Made by a program: the position numbers and the translations under genes. Shown piece after piece: positions 14,363 to 22,772 of a stretch of DNA of 64,000 nt (position 1 is the first letter of the stretch; each line of letters begins with the position of its first letter). The notes beneath the pieces were generated by a model that worked only from the letters and a program-made list of their open reading frames with translations, made no database searches and had not been told where the DNA came from. Source of the DNA: Adhaeribacter aquaticus DSM 16391 (GTDB lineage: Bacteria; Bacteroidota; Bacteroidia; Cytophagales; Hymenobacteraceae); the NCBI RefSeq assembly GCF_000473365.1, contig NZ_KI421517.1, forward strand, positions 4,290,296-4,354,295, given 5' to 3'.

Positions 14363-15160
14363 GTGAAAAATTTTCAGAATAAAGTGGTTTGGATTACGGG
14401 TGCCTCCTCAGGCATCGGCGAAGCTTTAGCCCACGCTTTTGCCGCAGCCGGAGCCAAACTTATTTTATCAGGCCGGCGTGAAGCAGAACTGCTGCGGGTG
14501 AAAAATTCCCTCCCCATACGTCAGGACCATTCACTAATATTACCTTTAGATTTAGAAAAACCAGAAGAATTTCCTGCCCTGGTTCAACAGGCTGTCCTTT
14601 ATTTTTATCAAATTGATATTGTAGTTCATAATGGTGGAATTAGCCAACGAGCCTTGGTAAAAGATGCCCCTTTAGCATTGGATCAGAAAGTAATGGCCAT
14701 TAACTATTTTGGCGCAGTAGCCTTAACCAAAGCTATTTTGCCTTACTTTCTGAAACAGAAAAAAGGCCAGTTTGTTGTTATTAGTAGCTTAGTGGGCAAG
14801 TTTGGCACGCCTATGCGTTCGGCTTATGCCGCCTCCAAACATGCCTTACATGGCTTCTTTGAATCTTTAAGAGCTGAAGTATATAACCGTAATATTCAAG
14901 TTACTATGGTATGCCCCGGGTATATTAGGACTCAAATTTCTTATAATGCTTTAAATGAAAAAGGCGAAAAGCACAACCAGATGGATGCTAATCAGGAACA
15001 AGGTATGGCCCCCGAAAAATGTGCCGCCAAAATACTGAAAGCCGTGGCCCGCAAAGAGCAGGAAACTGTTATTGGCGGTAAAGAAACACTGGGGGTTTAT
15101 TTAAAACGTTTTGCTCCCGGCCTGCTTGAAAAAATTGTCCGGAAAATAATGCCGAAATAA
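14363..15160 (+). CDS. Short-chain dehydrogenase/reductase
   Basis: A 265-residue classical SDR with a GTG start at 14363. The cofactor motif is W-I-T-G-A-S-S-G-I-G-E-A (about residues 9-20), S-G-R-R at the end of strand 2 indicates NADP, N-G-G-I-S is the N-N-A-G equivalent, and S-A-Y-A-A-S-K-H holds the catalytic Tyr and Lys, with S-S-L-V supplying Ser. The length and C-terminus (L-L-E-K-I-V-R-K-I-M-P-K) resemble DHRS7-like SDRs. The substrate is unknown. It is divergent from the acyltransferase (84 bp) and converges with the TIGR04282 gene (3 bp), inside the arsenosugar locus. Confidence 0.9.
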   Translation: MKNFQNKVVWITGASSGIGEALAHAFAAAGAKLILSGRREAELLRVKNSLPIRQDHSLILPLDLEKPEEFPALVQQAVLYFYQIDIVVHNGGISQRALVKDAPLALDQKVMAINYFGAVALTKAILPYFLKQKKGQFVVISSLVGKFGTPMRSAYAASKHALHGFFESLRAEVYNRNIQVTMVCPGYIRTQISYNALNEKGEKHNQMDANQEQGMAPEKCAAKILKAVARKEQETVIGGKETLGVYLKRFAPGLLEKIVRKIMPK

Positions 15161-15163
15161 AAA

Positions 15164-15763
15164 TTATCCGGAGACTACATTTAAAGTATGTAGGTCCTTT
15201 TCTTCATCAATATCGGTTAAGACCGGTAACAAGCCATAAGCAAGCGCTTTTTCCTGCAGGGTTTCCAGGGTTTCGGGCAGAACGGTAGCCGTGCTCCAGT
15301 TCTTATTCTGAAATAGCTCCGGCTGCAGGGAATTCATGCCTAATAAATAATAACCACCATCAGTAGAAGGACCAATTACCACCTCCTTGGTCTGCAATTC
15401 TTCAAAGGCCTGATCCAGAATAGACGGCGTTAGTTCATAGCAATCGCTCCCGATGATGCAAATACGGGTATACCCCGCCTGGAACCCTTGTTCAAAAGCA
15501 TGAAGCATACGGATACCTAAATCAGCACCTTCCTGTACTGTTTTCTGATAAATTTCCTTATCCCAGCTATCCAATTCAGGAATAAAACCAGCATAATAAA
15601 CTATCTTATCACAGGCTAAATCAGCAGTAATGTTCCGGGTCCGGTCCAGTAATAATTGATAAATTCGAAGAGCTTCTATGTTCCCGACTGTTGCGGCTAA
15701 ACGCGTTTTTACTTTCCCCAGCTCAGGATTTTTAACAAATATAATTAGTAAATTTTTAGTCAT
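15164..15763 (-). CDS. TIGR04282-type arsenosugar glycosyltransferase (DUF2064)
   Basis: A 199-residue protein of the DUF2064/TIGR04282 group, a small GT-A-fold family linked to arsenosugar loci. The N-terminus I-I-F-V-K-N-P-E-L-G-K-V-K-T-R-L-A matches nucleotide-sugar transferase openings. I-I-G-S-D-C-Y-E-L is the metal-binding D-x-x motif region, and G-P-S-T-D-G-G-Y-Y-L-L-G-M is the family signature. The start overlaps the end of the rhodanese gene by 8 bp, showing translational coupling. It is the last gene of the five-gene minus-strand operon that begins at 18467. Confidence 0.9.
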   Translation of the reverse strand: MTKNLLIIFVKNPELGKVKTRLAATVGNIEALRIYQLLLDRTRNITADLACDKIVYYAGFIPELDSWDKEIYQKTVQEGADLGIRMLHAFEQGFQAGYTRICIIGSDCYELTPSILDQAFEELQTKEVVIGPSTDGGYYLLGMNSLQPELFQNKNWSTATVLPETLETLQEKALAYGLLPVLTDIDEEKDLHTLNVVSG

Positions 15764-16253
15764 AAACCTTGATACCCTTTAAAAGCCAGGTGCCCCAATA
15801 GCGGTTATAGGTATGCACTTTATCTGATTGATTACCGATGGTATCCACTACCGGATATCCCATATTTTTCCAATTTATGATTCCCCCATATAGATTATAT
15901 ACTTTTTTATAACCGGCTGCTTTTATTTGTTCTCCTACCCGCTCACTCCTTACGCCAACTGTACAATAAACTACTACTTTGGCATTTTGGGGCATGACTG
16001 GTAAGTTAGCTAAAGAAAACTTTTTATAATCCATGAAACAGGCCCCGGCAATTTGGCTTACCTGGTATTCTTTCGCTGATCGGATATCCAGCAGGAAAAC
16101 CGAATCGTTGGTGTTGAGCCAGTTAGCTAATTCCGGTGGATGCACCACGGGCACTGTTCCTGTATACAATGTTTTAAGTTGTGCATGGTATAATTTCTGG
16201 CTGCATCTATTCAGGGTTATCAGCATAAGTATTAGAAACAGATACCGGAGCAT
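15756..16253 (-). CDS. Rhodanese-like sulfurtransferase, membrane-anchored
   Basis: A 165-residue protein; the start at 16253 is chosen because it begins a signal-like segment (M-L-R-Y-L-F-L-I-L-M-L-I) and lies 16 bp after arsS ends, whereas the longer in-frame start at 16319 would run back into arsS. A Cys follows in T-L-N-R-C-S, a weak lipobox, suggesting a periplasm-facing lipoprotein. The rhodanese domain has L-L-D-I-R-S-A-K-E-Y, F-M-D-Y-K and the active-site loop V-V-Y-C-T-V-G-V-R-S, with catalytic Cys. Such a thiol enzyme may move sulfur to or from arsenic species, which is speculation. Confidence 0.85.
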   Translation of the reverse strand: MLRYLFLILMLITLNRCSQKLYHAQLKTLYTGTVPVVHPPELANWLNTNDSVFLLDIRSAKEYQVSQIAGACFMDYKKFSLANLPVMPQNAKVVVYCTVGVRSERVGEQIKAAGYKKVYNLYGGIINWKNMGYPVVDTIGNQSDKVHTYNRYWGTWLLKGIKVYD

Positions 16254-16269
16254 CTTACTATATGTTAAA

Positions 16270-17319
16270 TTAAGTAGTTGTTCCGCCACAACTGGAGCCG
16301 GCCCCGGCCGTGCAGCCATAACAATGTTGATTCAGCACAATAGAACGGTTATTTAATGCTGCTTCATTAAATTCGCTAATGTGCTGTGGAGCTATTTTAG
16401 CTACTTTTAAATCCAGCATCTGGTTAAAATCACAGTCATACATAAACCCATCCCAGCTAACAGATATAGTATTGCGGCACATAACGTTAGTGGCTGCCAC
16501 AGGATTAAAAGCATTCACAAGCTTTTCCATGTAGCCATCATAGTTTTTGCTTTCCAATAAGTAATCTAAAAAGCGGCTGATAGGTAAATTGGTTATGGCA
16601 AAAAGATTATTAAAATCAATACCAAATCCTTGCTTCAACTTTTGCTTAAATTCTTTTTCCAAACCACCCTGGCTTGCAGGTAAAAAAGCTCCGGAAGGAT
16701 TATATACCAGATCCAGCACCAGATCACTGCCCTCCTGCCCGTAGCCTACAGCATTTAACATCTTCAAAGCTTTTACTGAATCCTCAAAAACCCCATCACC
16801 GCGCTGGGCATTGGTGCGGGCAGCCGAAAAATAAGGCAAAGAAGAAATTACGTGCACCTTATGCGCTTTAAAAAACTCCGGCAGGTCGTAGTACTTTTTA
16901 TTGGCCACTATTATAGTCAGGTTGCAGCGAACAATAATTTCCCGTCCCAGTTTGCTTATTTCTTCTACAAACCACCGAAAATCCGGATTCATTTCGGGTG
17001 CACCACCGGTAAGATCCACTGTTTTAACATTGGTCAACGCCAGTGCGTCCAGGCATTGCTGCATGGTTGCGCGGGTCATAATTTCTTTTCGGTCTGGCCC
17101 GGCATCTACGTGGCAATGCTTGCAAACCTGATTACACATTTTACCAACATTAACCTGGAAAATTTCCAATTGTGTTGGTTTTAGCGGAAACAGATTAATA
17201 TCCCGTAGTTTCTGGGTAAAAGCAGGGAACTGAATTCCCTGCTGCGTTGCCTTATTTAAAACTTCTAACTGGATCAGCGTATCCGCTAATTCGTGATTTT
17301 TTCTTTTTAAGGATTGCAT
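16270..17319 (-). CDS. arsS: Arsenosugar biosynthesis radical SAM protein ArsS
   Basis: A 349-residue radical SAM enzyme with C-terminal DUF3641 domain. The cluster motif is M-C-N-Q-V-C-K-H-C-H-V-D-A-G (C-x3-C-x2-C, about residues 61-68), followed by D-L-T-G-G-A-P-E-M-N-P for SAM binding. The C-terminal half has C-R-N-T-I-S-V-S-W-D-G and Y-D-C-D-F-N-Q, then H-C-Y-G-C-T-A-G-A-G-S-S-C-G-G, the cysteine tail of ArsS. ArsS is known to join the adenosyl ribose of SAM to dimethylated arsenic, the committed arsenosugar step. Some ArsS proteins are selenoproteins; here the tail uses ordinary Cys codons. It lies 3 bp after the peroxidase-like gene. Confidence 0.95.
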   Translation of the reverse strand: MQSLKRKNHELADTLIQLEVLNKATQQGIQFPAFTQKLRDINLFPLKPTQLEIFQVNVGKMCNQVCKHCHVDAGPDRKEIMTRATMQQCLDALALTNVKTVDLTGGAPEMNPDFRWFVEEISKLGREIIVRCNLTIIVANKKYYDLPEFFKAHKVHVISSLPYFSAARTNAQRGDGVFEDSVKALKMLNAVGYGQEGSDLVLDLVYNPSGAFLPASQGGLEKEFKQKLKQGFGIDFNNLFAITNLPISRFLDYLLESKNYDGYMEKLVNAFNPVAATNVMCRNTISVSWDGFMYDCDFNQMLDLKVAKIAPQHISEFNEAALNNRSIVLNQHCYGCTAGAGSSCGGTTT

Positions 17320-17322
17320 GAA

Positions 17323-17658
17323 CTACATTACAATTTCTTTTACTTTATTCATCATTTGTACCCCATGTACCAGCGAGGCTCCACCTCTGATAGCTGCTGC
17401 TACGTGAATAGCTTCCATCATCTGGCCTTCGGTAGATCCTTTTTCCAATGAATCTACGGTATAGGCATCAATACAATAAGGGCATTGAACGGTATGTGCC
17501 ACGGCCAGTGCAATTAAAGATTTTTCACGGGCAGTAAGCTCGCCTTCGGCAAACACCTCGCCGTAATAGCTAAAAAATTTTTCTGCCAGATTGGGAGAAA
17601 ATTCACCTATTTTACCAAATTTCTTTAAATCTTCAGGATTGTAATATGTATTGCTCAT
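17323..17658 (-). CDS. Arsenosugar-associated peroxidase-like (AhpD-fold) protein
   Basis: A 111-residue carboxymuconolactone decarboxylase/AhpD-fold protein of the arsenosugar-associated group. It has the redox C-x-x-C in V-Q-C-P-Y-C-I-D-A-Y-T, followed by A-A-A-I-R-G-G-A-S-L-V-H-G, the conserved helix that shapes the active site. AhpD-like proteins reduce peroxides or act as thiol reductants; here a role in reducing arsenic or protecting ArsS is plausible but unproven. The stop is 3 bp before the arsS start, so the two are translated together. Confidence 0.93.
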   Translation of the reverse strand: MSNTYYNPEDLKKFGKIGEFSPNLAEKFFSYYGEVFAEGELTAREKSLIALAVAHTVQCPYCIDAYTVDSLEKGSTEGQMMEAIHVAAAIRGGASLVHGVQMMNKVKEIVM

Positions 17659-17756
17659 GATGGTATATATTATATAATTTGAGTAAATAAAAACTTAATA
17701 CCTACTACCATATCTAGTAGAGGATCAATAAAATAACAATAAAATAAAATTTAAGA

Positions 17757-18467
17757 CTAAAAATGGTACTGAACCGGGGGACCCCGAAAAAAGAAGACAG
17801 TGTGAATCAACTGCGGGTTATAGAAAAATGGAACACGAACAGGCTTAATTAAAACTGCCAACAGGCAGGAAAGAACCCGGTGCAACTGCGAACTAAAAAA
17901 TTTCCGGTTAAAGGCTACCTTTAATTCCTGTTTTGTATTTATATTATGGTATACGCTTAAAGTTGCCTGACTTAAATTTAATTGTGCAAGAAAGGCTTTA
18001 CAATCTTTATAAACCTGGGAAGTTTGCCACCGAACCTGATCAAAAGATTTAATTTTAGAGAAGGCTTCTTTGGTTAACCCCAGCAGGTAAATTCCGCCCG
18101 AAGTATCCGGCCCCAACACCACCTCATTATTTTGCAGTAACTGTTCTGATTTTAAAAGGTCTGGCGCTTTAAGCTCCGGACAATCATTGCCTACCACAAT
18201 AACCCGGTTATACCCTTGAGCAAAAATACTGGCAAAAGCCTGGTACAGGCGTTCGCCAAAGCTATTTCCTTTTTGTTCCGGAGTGGCAATTACAAAATAA
18301 GGTAAATGTGTTTTTGCAAAGGCCCTTTTTTTTTCTGCTATAAACTCCTCAAAAACCTTAATTTGCATTCCGTACCCCTCCCAATGGAGTAAAGGCTTGA
18401 TAGCCACTTCTTCGGCAGAAGTGCGCGTAAACAAAACCAGGGCAGTATGGAGTTTTGGCCGAAACAA
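17757..18467 (-). CDS. Second DUF2064/TIGR04282-like protein, divergent copy
   Basis: A 236-residue protein with TTG start at 18467. The core has V-V-G-N-D-C-P-E-L and G-P-D-T-S-G-G-I-Y-L-L-G-L, the DUF2064 signature shared with the gene at 15164. The N-terminus differs: L-V-L-F-T-R-T-S-A-E-E replaces the usual F-x-K-x-P-x-x-G-x-x-K-T-R-L nucleotide-binding opening, so the two copies are not equivalent. The C-terminus is longer and hydrophobic. It is the first gene of the minus-strand arsenosugar operon, with 98 bp before the peroxidase-like gene. Catalytic competence is uncertain. Confidence 0.78.
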   Translation of the reverse strand: MFRPKLHTALVLFTRTSAEEVAIKPLLHWEGYGMQIKVFEEFIAEKKRAFAKTHLPYFVIATPEQKGNSFGERLYQAFASIFAQGYNRVIVVGNDCPELKAPDLLKSEQLLQNNEVVLGPDTSGGIYLLGLTKEAFSKIKSFDQVRWQTSQVYKDCKAFLAQLNLSQATLSVYHNINTKQELKVAFNRKFFSSQLHRVLSCLLAVLIKPVRVPFFYNPQLIHTVFFFRGPPVQYHF

Positions 18468-18593
18468 GCGTTACCTTTTAGAAAGTAATATAACAGTATG
18501 TTCTGTTACTTGTTTATATACGGCAAAAAAAGTTTATTCGGATTGAAACCGGAGGCTATTTGTTTCCTCTGCATCATTTCTGGTGTTCTGGTG

Positions 18594-19583
18594 TTACTTA
18601 AACTTTTCCTTTAAAATCTGAATTTCTACTGCCGGCGATACCTTCTCGTATAATATGCGATAAACGGCTTCTGTGATGGGCATTTCCAGTTGTAACTTCT
18701 TATTCATTTCGTGGATGCTTTCCACCGCATAATATCCTTCGGCTACCATGTTCATTTCGAACTGGGCCGATTTAACAGTGTATCCCCGACCAATCATATT
18801 GCCAAAGGTGCGGTTTCGGCTAAACTGAGAATAAGCCGTTACCAATAAATCTCCTAAGTAAGCCGAGCCACTTAAGTCACGAGGTACTGGCATGATGGCG
18901 TGCAGAAAAGTATTTATTTCGTGCATGGCATTAGAAACCAAAACCGCCTGAAAATTATCGCCATACCCTAAACCGTGGCAAATACCGCATGCCAGGGCAA
19001 TGATATTTTTCATTACCGCACAATACTCTATTCCTTCAATATCATCTAAAGGCGAGGCTTTTACATAGCGATTGCGCAATAACCGGCAAAATTGCTCGGC
19101 ATGCTCTAAATCACAGGAGCCAATAGTCAGGTAAGATTGTTTTTCCAGGGCAACTTCTTCGGCGTGGCAAGGACCTGCAATAACGCATTGGTGGGTAGAG
19201 GGCACGTTAAAGGTTTGCTCCAGGTAATCGGTAACCAGGATATTCTGATGCGGGATCATACCTTTGATGGCGGATACCAAAATCTTATCCTCGAACGTGC
19301 AATTAGCTAAGGGTACTAAAGCAGTATGCAAAAAAGCAGCTGGTACAGCCAGAATTATCCATTTAGCTTCTTTAATACAATGGATCAGATCAGTTGCAGG
19401 ATGCACATAAGTTAAATCAAATGTAACCCCGCTAATGTACCGGGGATTGTGCTGGTAATGCAACAAATGCTGCACATCCTCCGGGTTTCTGAGCCACCAA
19501 TTTACCTGTACTTTATTTTCTGATAAAATTTTAACCAGAGCAGTAGCCCAACTGCCCCCACCTATAACTGCTACGCGTTCCAA
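18594..19583 (-). CDS. gpsA: NAD(P)H-dependent glycerol-3-phosphate dehydrogenase
   Basis: A 329-residue soluble enzyme that reduces dihydroxyacetone phosphate to sn-glycerol 3-phosphate for phospholipid synthesis. The N-terminal dinucleotide loop is V-I-G-G-G-S-W-A-T-A (about residues 5-14). S-A-I-K-G-M-I carries the catalytic Lys region, G-P-C-H-A-E-E-V-A the family signature, and A-V-M-K-N-I-I-A-L-A-C-G-I the conserved Lys/Asn site. G-D-L-L-V-T-A-Y-S and R-N-R-T-F-G complete it. Length is typical. It starts 29 bp after the HlyD gene on the same strand. It borders the arsenosugar locus, but it is an essential general enzyme, so no specific link is drawn. Confidence 0.96.
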   Translation of the reverse strand: MERVAVIGGGSWATALVKILSENKVQVNWWLRNPEDVQHLLHYQHNPRYISGVTFDLTYVHPATDLIHCIKEAKWIILAVPAAFLHTALVPLANCTFEDKILVSAIKGMIPHQNILVTDYLEQTFNVPSTHQCVIAGPCHAEEVALEKQSYLTIGSCDLEHAEQFCRLLRNRYVKASPLDDIEGIEYCAVMKNIIALACGICHGLGYGDNFQAVLVSNAMHEINTFLHAIMPVPRDLSGSAYLGDLLVTAYSQFSRNRTFGNMIGRGYTVKSAQFEMNMVAEGYYAVESIHEMNKKLQLEMPITEAVYRILYEKVSPAVEIQILKEKFK

Positions 19584-19612
19584 CAGATTACTTATGCTTT
19601 ATATAAATGAAA

Positions 19613-20983
19613 TTATTTATTTTCTTCCTTGTTTTCCGACTGCGCTAATGCGGCCTCATCTTTAATAATAATGCTATCACCATCCTTGAGCTGTTGCGAA
19701 ACCGCCCGAAACGGACCCGAAATTACTTCTTCCCCTTCTTTTAAACCATTTAAAATTTCAATATTATCAAAATCGCTAATGCCGGTTTTTACTTTTCTGG
19801 CTAAAACTTTCCCTTTTTGGTGCACAAATACTATTTCTTCTACTTCTTCTTTTTTGCCGGGCGCTGCATTATTGGCTCCAATAGCCTTGTTCTGGTTAGT
19901 TTTAGTTGCTGTAGTGGTACTGCGGGTAGTTACGGCCGAAAGCGGAACCGAAAGCGTTTTATTTTTACGGTCCGTAATAATGTCCACCGAAGCCGTCATG
20001 CCTGGACGAAAGGGCGTAATGCTACCTTTTTGTTTTACCAGGTGTTTAAAGGAGTCGTTCAGCAACCGAATCCTTACCTCAAACTCCGTTACTGCTTCCA
20101 GGGAAACTGCATCGTTGGCGGTATTGGCTATTTGTGTTACAATACCTTTAAATTTTTCATCCTTGCCGGAATAAGAGTCTACTTCCACAATGGCCGAATC
20201 GCCCACATTTATCCGGATAATATCGTTTTCATTTACATTTACCCGCACCTCCATGGTATTTAAATTGGCAATCCGTAAGAGCTCTGTACCTGCCATTTGC
20301 GAAGTTCCCACAACCCGTTCTCCTTTTTCTACGCTTAATTTAGATATAGTACCATTTACGGGCGCATACAAAGTTGTTTTCCGCAGGTTTTTCTGGGACT
20401 CGCCCAAACTGGCTAAAGCATTTTGTAAATTATACTCCGCTGCCCGTAAGCGTTGGCGCGAAGCTTCTATTTCTTGCAGGCTTACTTCATAAGCGGCTTT
20501 ACTGGCTTCATAGTCAGCCGGTGATATTACCTTCTGGTTAAACAATTCGGTGTTGCGGCGGTAGGTTAACTGAGTTTGCTGGCTGTTGGCATGGGTCTGA
20601 GCTAATTGCGCCCGGGCCTGGGCTAAATTGGCCCGTTGCGAACTTACCTGAGCCTGTTGCATTTCTACCACCGATTGGTAATTATCAGCCCGGATGCGTA
20701 ATAACAATTGCCCTTTAATTACAGAGTCCCCTTCCTCCACATATAAATCGGTGATTTCACCCGGAACATCCGGACTTATCCGAACCTCTGTTTCAGGTTG
20801 GATCTTGCCGGAGGCACTTACTTTTTCAATAATTTCGGTGTATTGTGCCGGAGCTACCGTCACATCAATACTTTTATCCTGACCAATCCAGCCTTGTGTT
20901 TTGGCAATAACAATACCAAAAGCAAGCACAATAAAAAGAGCCCCTACAATATATAATTGGCGGTTTTGATTTTTTTTGACCAT
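19613..20983 (-). CDS. HlyD/RND-type periplasmic efflux adaptor
   Basis: A 456-residue membrane-fusion protein. One N-terminal transmembrane helix (about residues 9-28) is followed by a barrel-sandwich half (D-V-P-G-E-I-T-D-L-Y-V-E-E-G-D-S-V), a long coiled coil rich in Gln and Ala (about 100-195), the second half-motif (A-P-V-N-G-T-I-S-K-L-S-V) and beta-barrel and proximal domains ending near L-K-E-G-E-E-V-I-S-G-P. Such adaptors link an inner-membrane pump to a TolC channel. The TolC gene is 8 bp upstream, but no ABC or RND permease follows; the next gene is gpsA. Confidence 0.93.
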   Translation of the reverse strand: MVKKNQNRQLYIVGALFIVLAFGIVIAKTQGWIGQDKSIDVTVAPAQYTEIIEKVSASGKIQPETEVRISPDVPGEITDLYVEEGDSVIKGQLLLRIRADNYQSVVEMQQAQVSSQRANLAQARAQLAQTHANSQQTQLTYRRNTELFNQKVISPADYEASKAAYEVSLQEIEASRQRLRAAEYNLQNALASLGESQKNLRKTTLYAPVNGTISKLSVEKGERVVGTSQMAGTELLRIANLNTMEVRVNVNENDIIRINVGDSAIVEVDSYSGKDEKFKGIVTQIANTANDAVSLEAVTEFEVRIRLLNDSFKHLVKQKGSITPFRPGMTASVDIITDRKNKTLSVPLSAVTTRSTTTATKTNQNKAIGANNAAPGKKEEVEEIVFVHQKGKVLARKVKTGISDFDNIEILNGLKEGEEVISGPFRAVSQQLKDGDSIIIKDEAALAQSENKEENK

Positions 20984-20991
20984 AGCGGGGA

Positions 20992-22443
20992 TTATAGCGA
21001 CAGGGGTTTATCCTGGTAAAAATCTAAAATTTTGAGTTTAAACGTGTATTCGTATTTAGCCTGAATTAAATCGGACTGCGCTTTCAGAAAATTATTGCGG
21101 GCTACATTAAAATCCGTTGGGTTTATTAAGCCATTACTAAACCTGATTTCGGCACTCCGGAATGATTGCTGGAAAGCTTCTAACTGACGACGGGTAGCGG
21201 CAAACCTTTTTTGGGCCGCAGTAGCATCGGCGTAAGCCTGCTGAATATTTCTGCGCAATTGGTTCCGAACAATTTCGGTATTCAGCACCGCACTTTTATG
21301 GTTTATTACCGAGCGGGTTACATTATTGCGTACCTGAAAGCCATTTAGAATAGGAACACTTAAATTTAAGGTTATCGTTCGGCCCAGGTTATTCCGAAAC
21401 TGATCCCAGTAAGGATAATCCAATTCCTGTTGTGTTGGGTTCATTCCCTGTAAATAAACCGGCATGCTTCGGTCGTTATTTACATAACCCGAAATAATGG
21501 TAACCGGGGTTTGAATAACCTCATATCTTTTGGCAGCGGTAGAATAGTTGGTGGCCAACGTACTCCCTAAACTAAGTCTTGGATAATAAGCTCCCCGGGA
21601 AATATCTATTCCTCTTAAAGCACTCCGGACCCTGATTTCGGCAGCTTTCACCTGGGGCATTTTTTGTTGGGCCACATCAAAAACCGTATTAGCATCAAAA
21701 ACAATTACATCCTGATCCGGATCTTTAATCTCGGGTTTCACAACTTCAAAATCCCTGATATCTTTTAAATCTAATAGCTGTATTAAAGTTAATTCAGCTA
21801 AGTCTTTTTGGTTTTGGGCATTTATAATGGCTAACTCATCTGTGGCTACCTGGGCATTTATTTCCAGAACATTATTTTCAGCTACACTACCCGCTCTAAA
21901 CAGCTTTTGGGTCCTTTCGGCCTGAGACTGGGAACTGGCAAGCTGCACATTAGCCCGTTGTAATAATTCTTCGCTTAATAAAATCTGCAAATACGCTGAT
22001 ACGAGGTTCAAGATCATATCATTCCTGGCCTGATCAATATCTGCCAGGGCGGCTTCATTATCTAACCGGTTGCGCTTTATATTATTTTGTAATTGTAGGC
22101 CATTAAACAGGGTAATATTTCCGTTAACAGATGTATTACTAACCTGTATTTCTTTATCAACAAATATATTTTCGGTTGGATTTATAGATCGGCCAAAACT
22201 AAAACCGTAATAGGTAGACCCATTAAGAGCAGGCAATAAATTACTTTTAGCCTGGTTTATATTAACTTTAGCTAACTGGGCATTTAGTTCTGCCTGCTTT
22301 ATCTGGAGATTATTTTTCAGCGCATAATCAATACACTCCTGCAAAGTCCAGGTTGTTTTTACAGATTGAGCCCGGGAAGATTCGCATAACCCAATGCTAA
22401 AAAATAAAGCTATCCCCAGCCATAACTTCTTGGAAAGTAACAT
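20992..22443 (-). CDS. TolC-family outer-membrane efflux protein
   Basis: A 483-residue outer-membrane channel. The start at 22443 is preferred because it opens a proper signal peptide (L-W-L-G-I-A-L-F-F-S-I-G-L ending S-R-A-Q); an in-frame codon at 22527 adds an unusual Tyr-rich leader. The two repeated TolC halves are visible: W-T-L-Q-E-C-I-D-Y-A-L-K-N-N and N-L-L-P-A-L-N-G-S in the first, and a second with R-L-S-L-G-S-T-L. Long Ala/Gln/Asn-rich helices form the periplasmic tunnel. It is upstream of and coupled to the HlyD adaptor. Confidence 0.93.
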   Translation of the reverse strand: MLLSKKLWLGIALFFSIGLCESSRAQSVKTTWTLQECIDYALKNNLQIKQAELNAQLAKVNINQAKSNLLPALNGSTYYGFSFGRSINPTENIFVDKEIQVSNTSVNGNITLFNGLQLQNNIKRNRLDNEAALADIDQARNDMILNLVSAYLQILLSEELLQRANVQLASSQSQAERTQKLFRAGSVAENNVLEINAQVATDELAIINAQNQKDLAELTLIQLLDLKDIRDFEVVKPEIKDPDQDVIVFDANTVFDVAQQKMPQVKAAEIRVRSALRGIDISRGAYYPRLSLGSTLATNYSTAAKRYEVIQTPVTIISGYVNNDRSMPVYLQGMNPTQQELDYPYWDQFRNNLGRTITLNLSVPILNGFQVRNNVTRSVINHKSAVLNTEIVRNQLRRNIQQAYADATAAQKRFAATRRQLEAFQQSFRSAEIRFSNGLINPTDFNVARNNFLKAQSDLIQAKYEYTFKLKILDFYQDKPLSL

Positions 22444-22772
22444 CAACGATTTACGAATAAAATAAAAGTACCAGCACCGGAAGTAGTAATATTCCAAACA
22501 GGGAACCTCTGATTTTACCTGCCGCAATTCTTAAAACTACTAGACCCTACTAACTACAATATTCTGAAATTAAAATGTAATAAGTAAGCTCCACCGGAAA
22601 TATTTAAACGAAATACCTCGCATTTCTTAAAATTATTAAAAACTCAAAGTCCTTATAATGGGTAATAATAAAATTGCGGCTAAATCAGAACTTGGTCCGC
22701 TTTAATAGCAATTAATAAGTTTTAGTTATTAAGTTTACGCCCCAAATACAAGCAAAACCATATACTTAGGAA
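22444..22772. other. Divergent intergenic region, tolC / kynA
   Basis: About 330 AT-rich bases between divergent genes. I see no open frame, repeat or terminator. It should contain the promoters of both genes, but no clear TAnnTTTG box stands out. Confidence 0.4.

Noticed and set aside
16270-16330. ArsS as a selenoprotein
   Set aside because: The C-terminal motif H-C-Y-G-C-T-A-G is encoded by ordinary TGT/TGC codons and the gene ends in TAA; there is no in-frame TGA.
19817-20263. Aromatic-rich antisense frame over the HlyD adaptor
   Set aside because: It is an antisense shadow of a well-supported gene, with no leader or homology signal.
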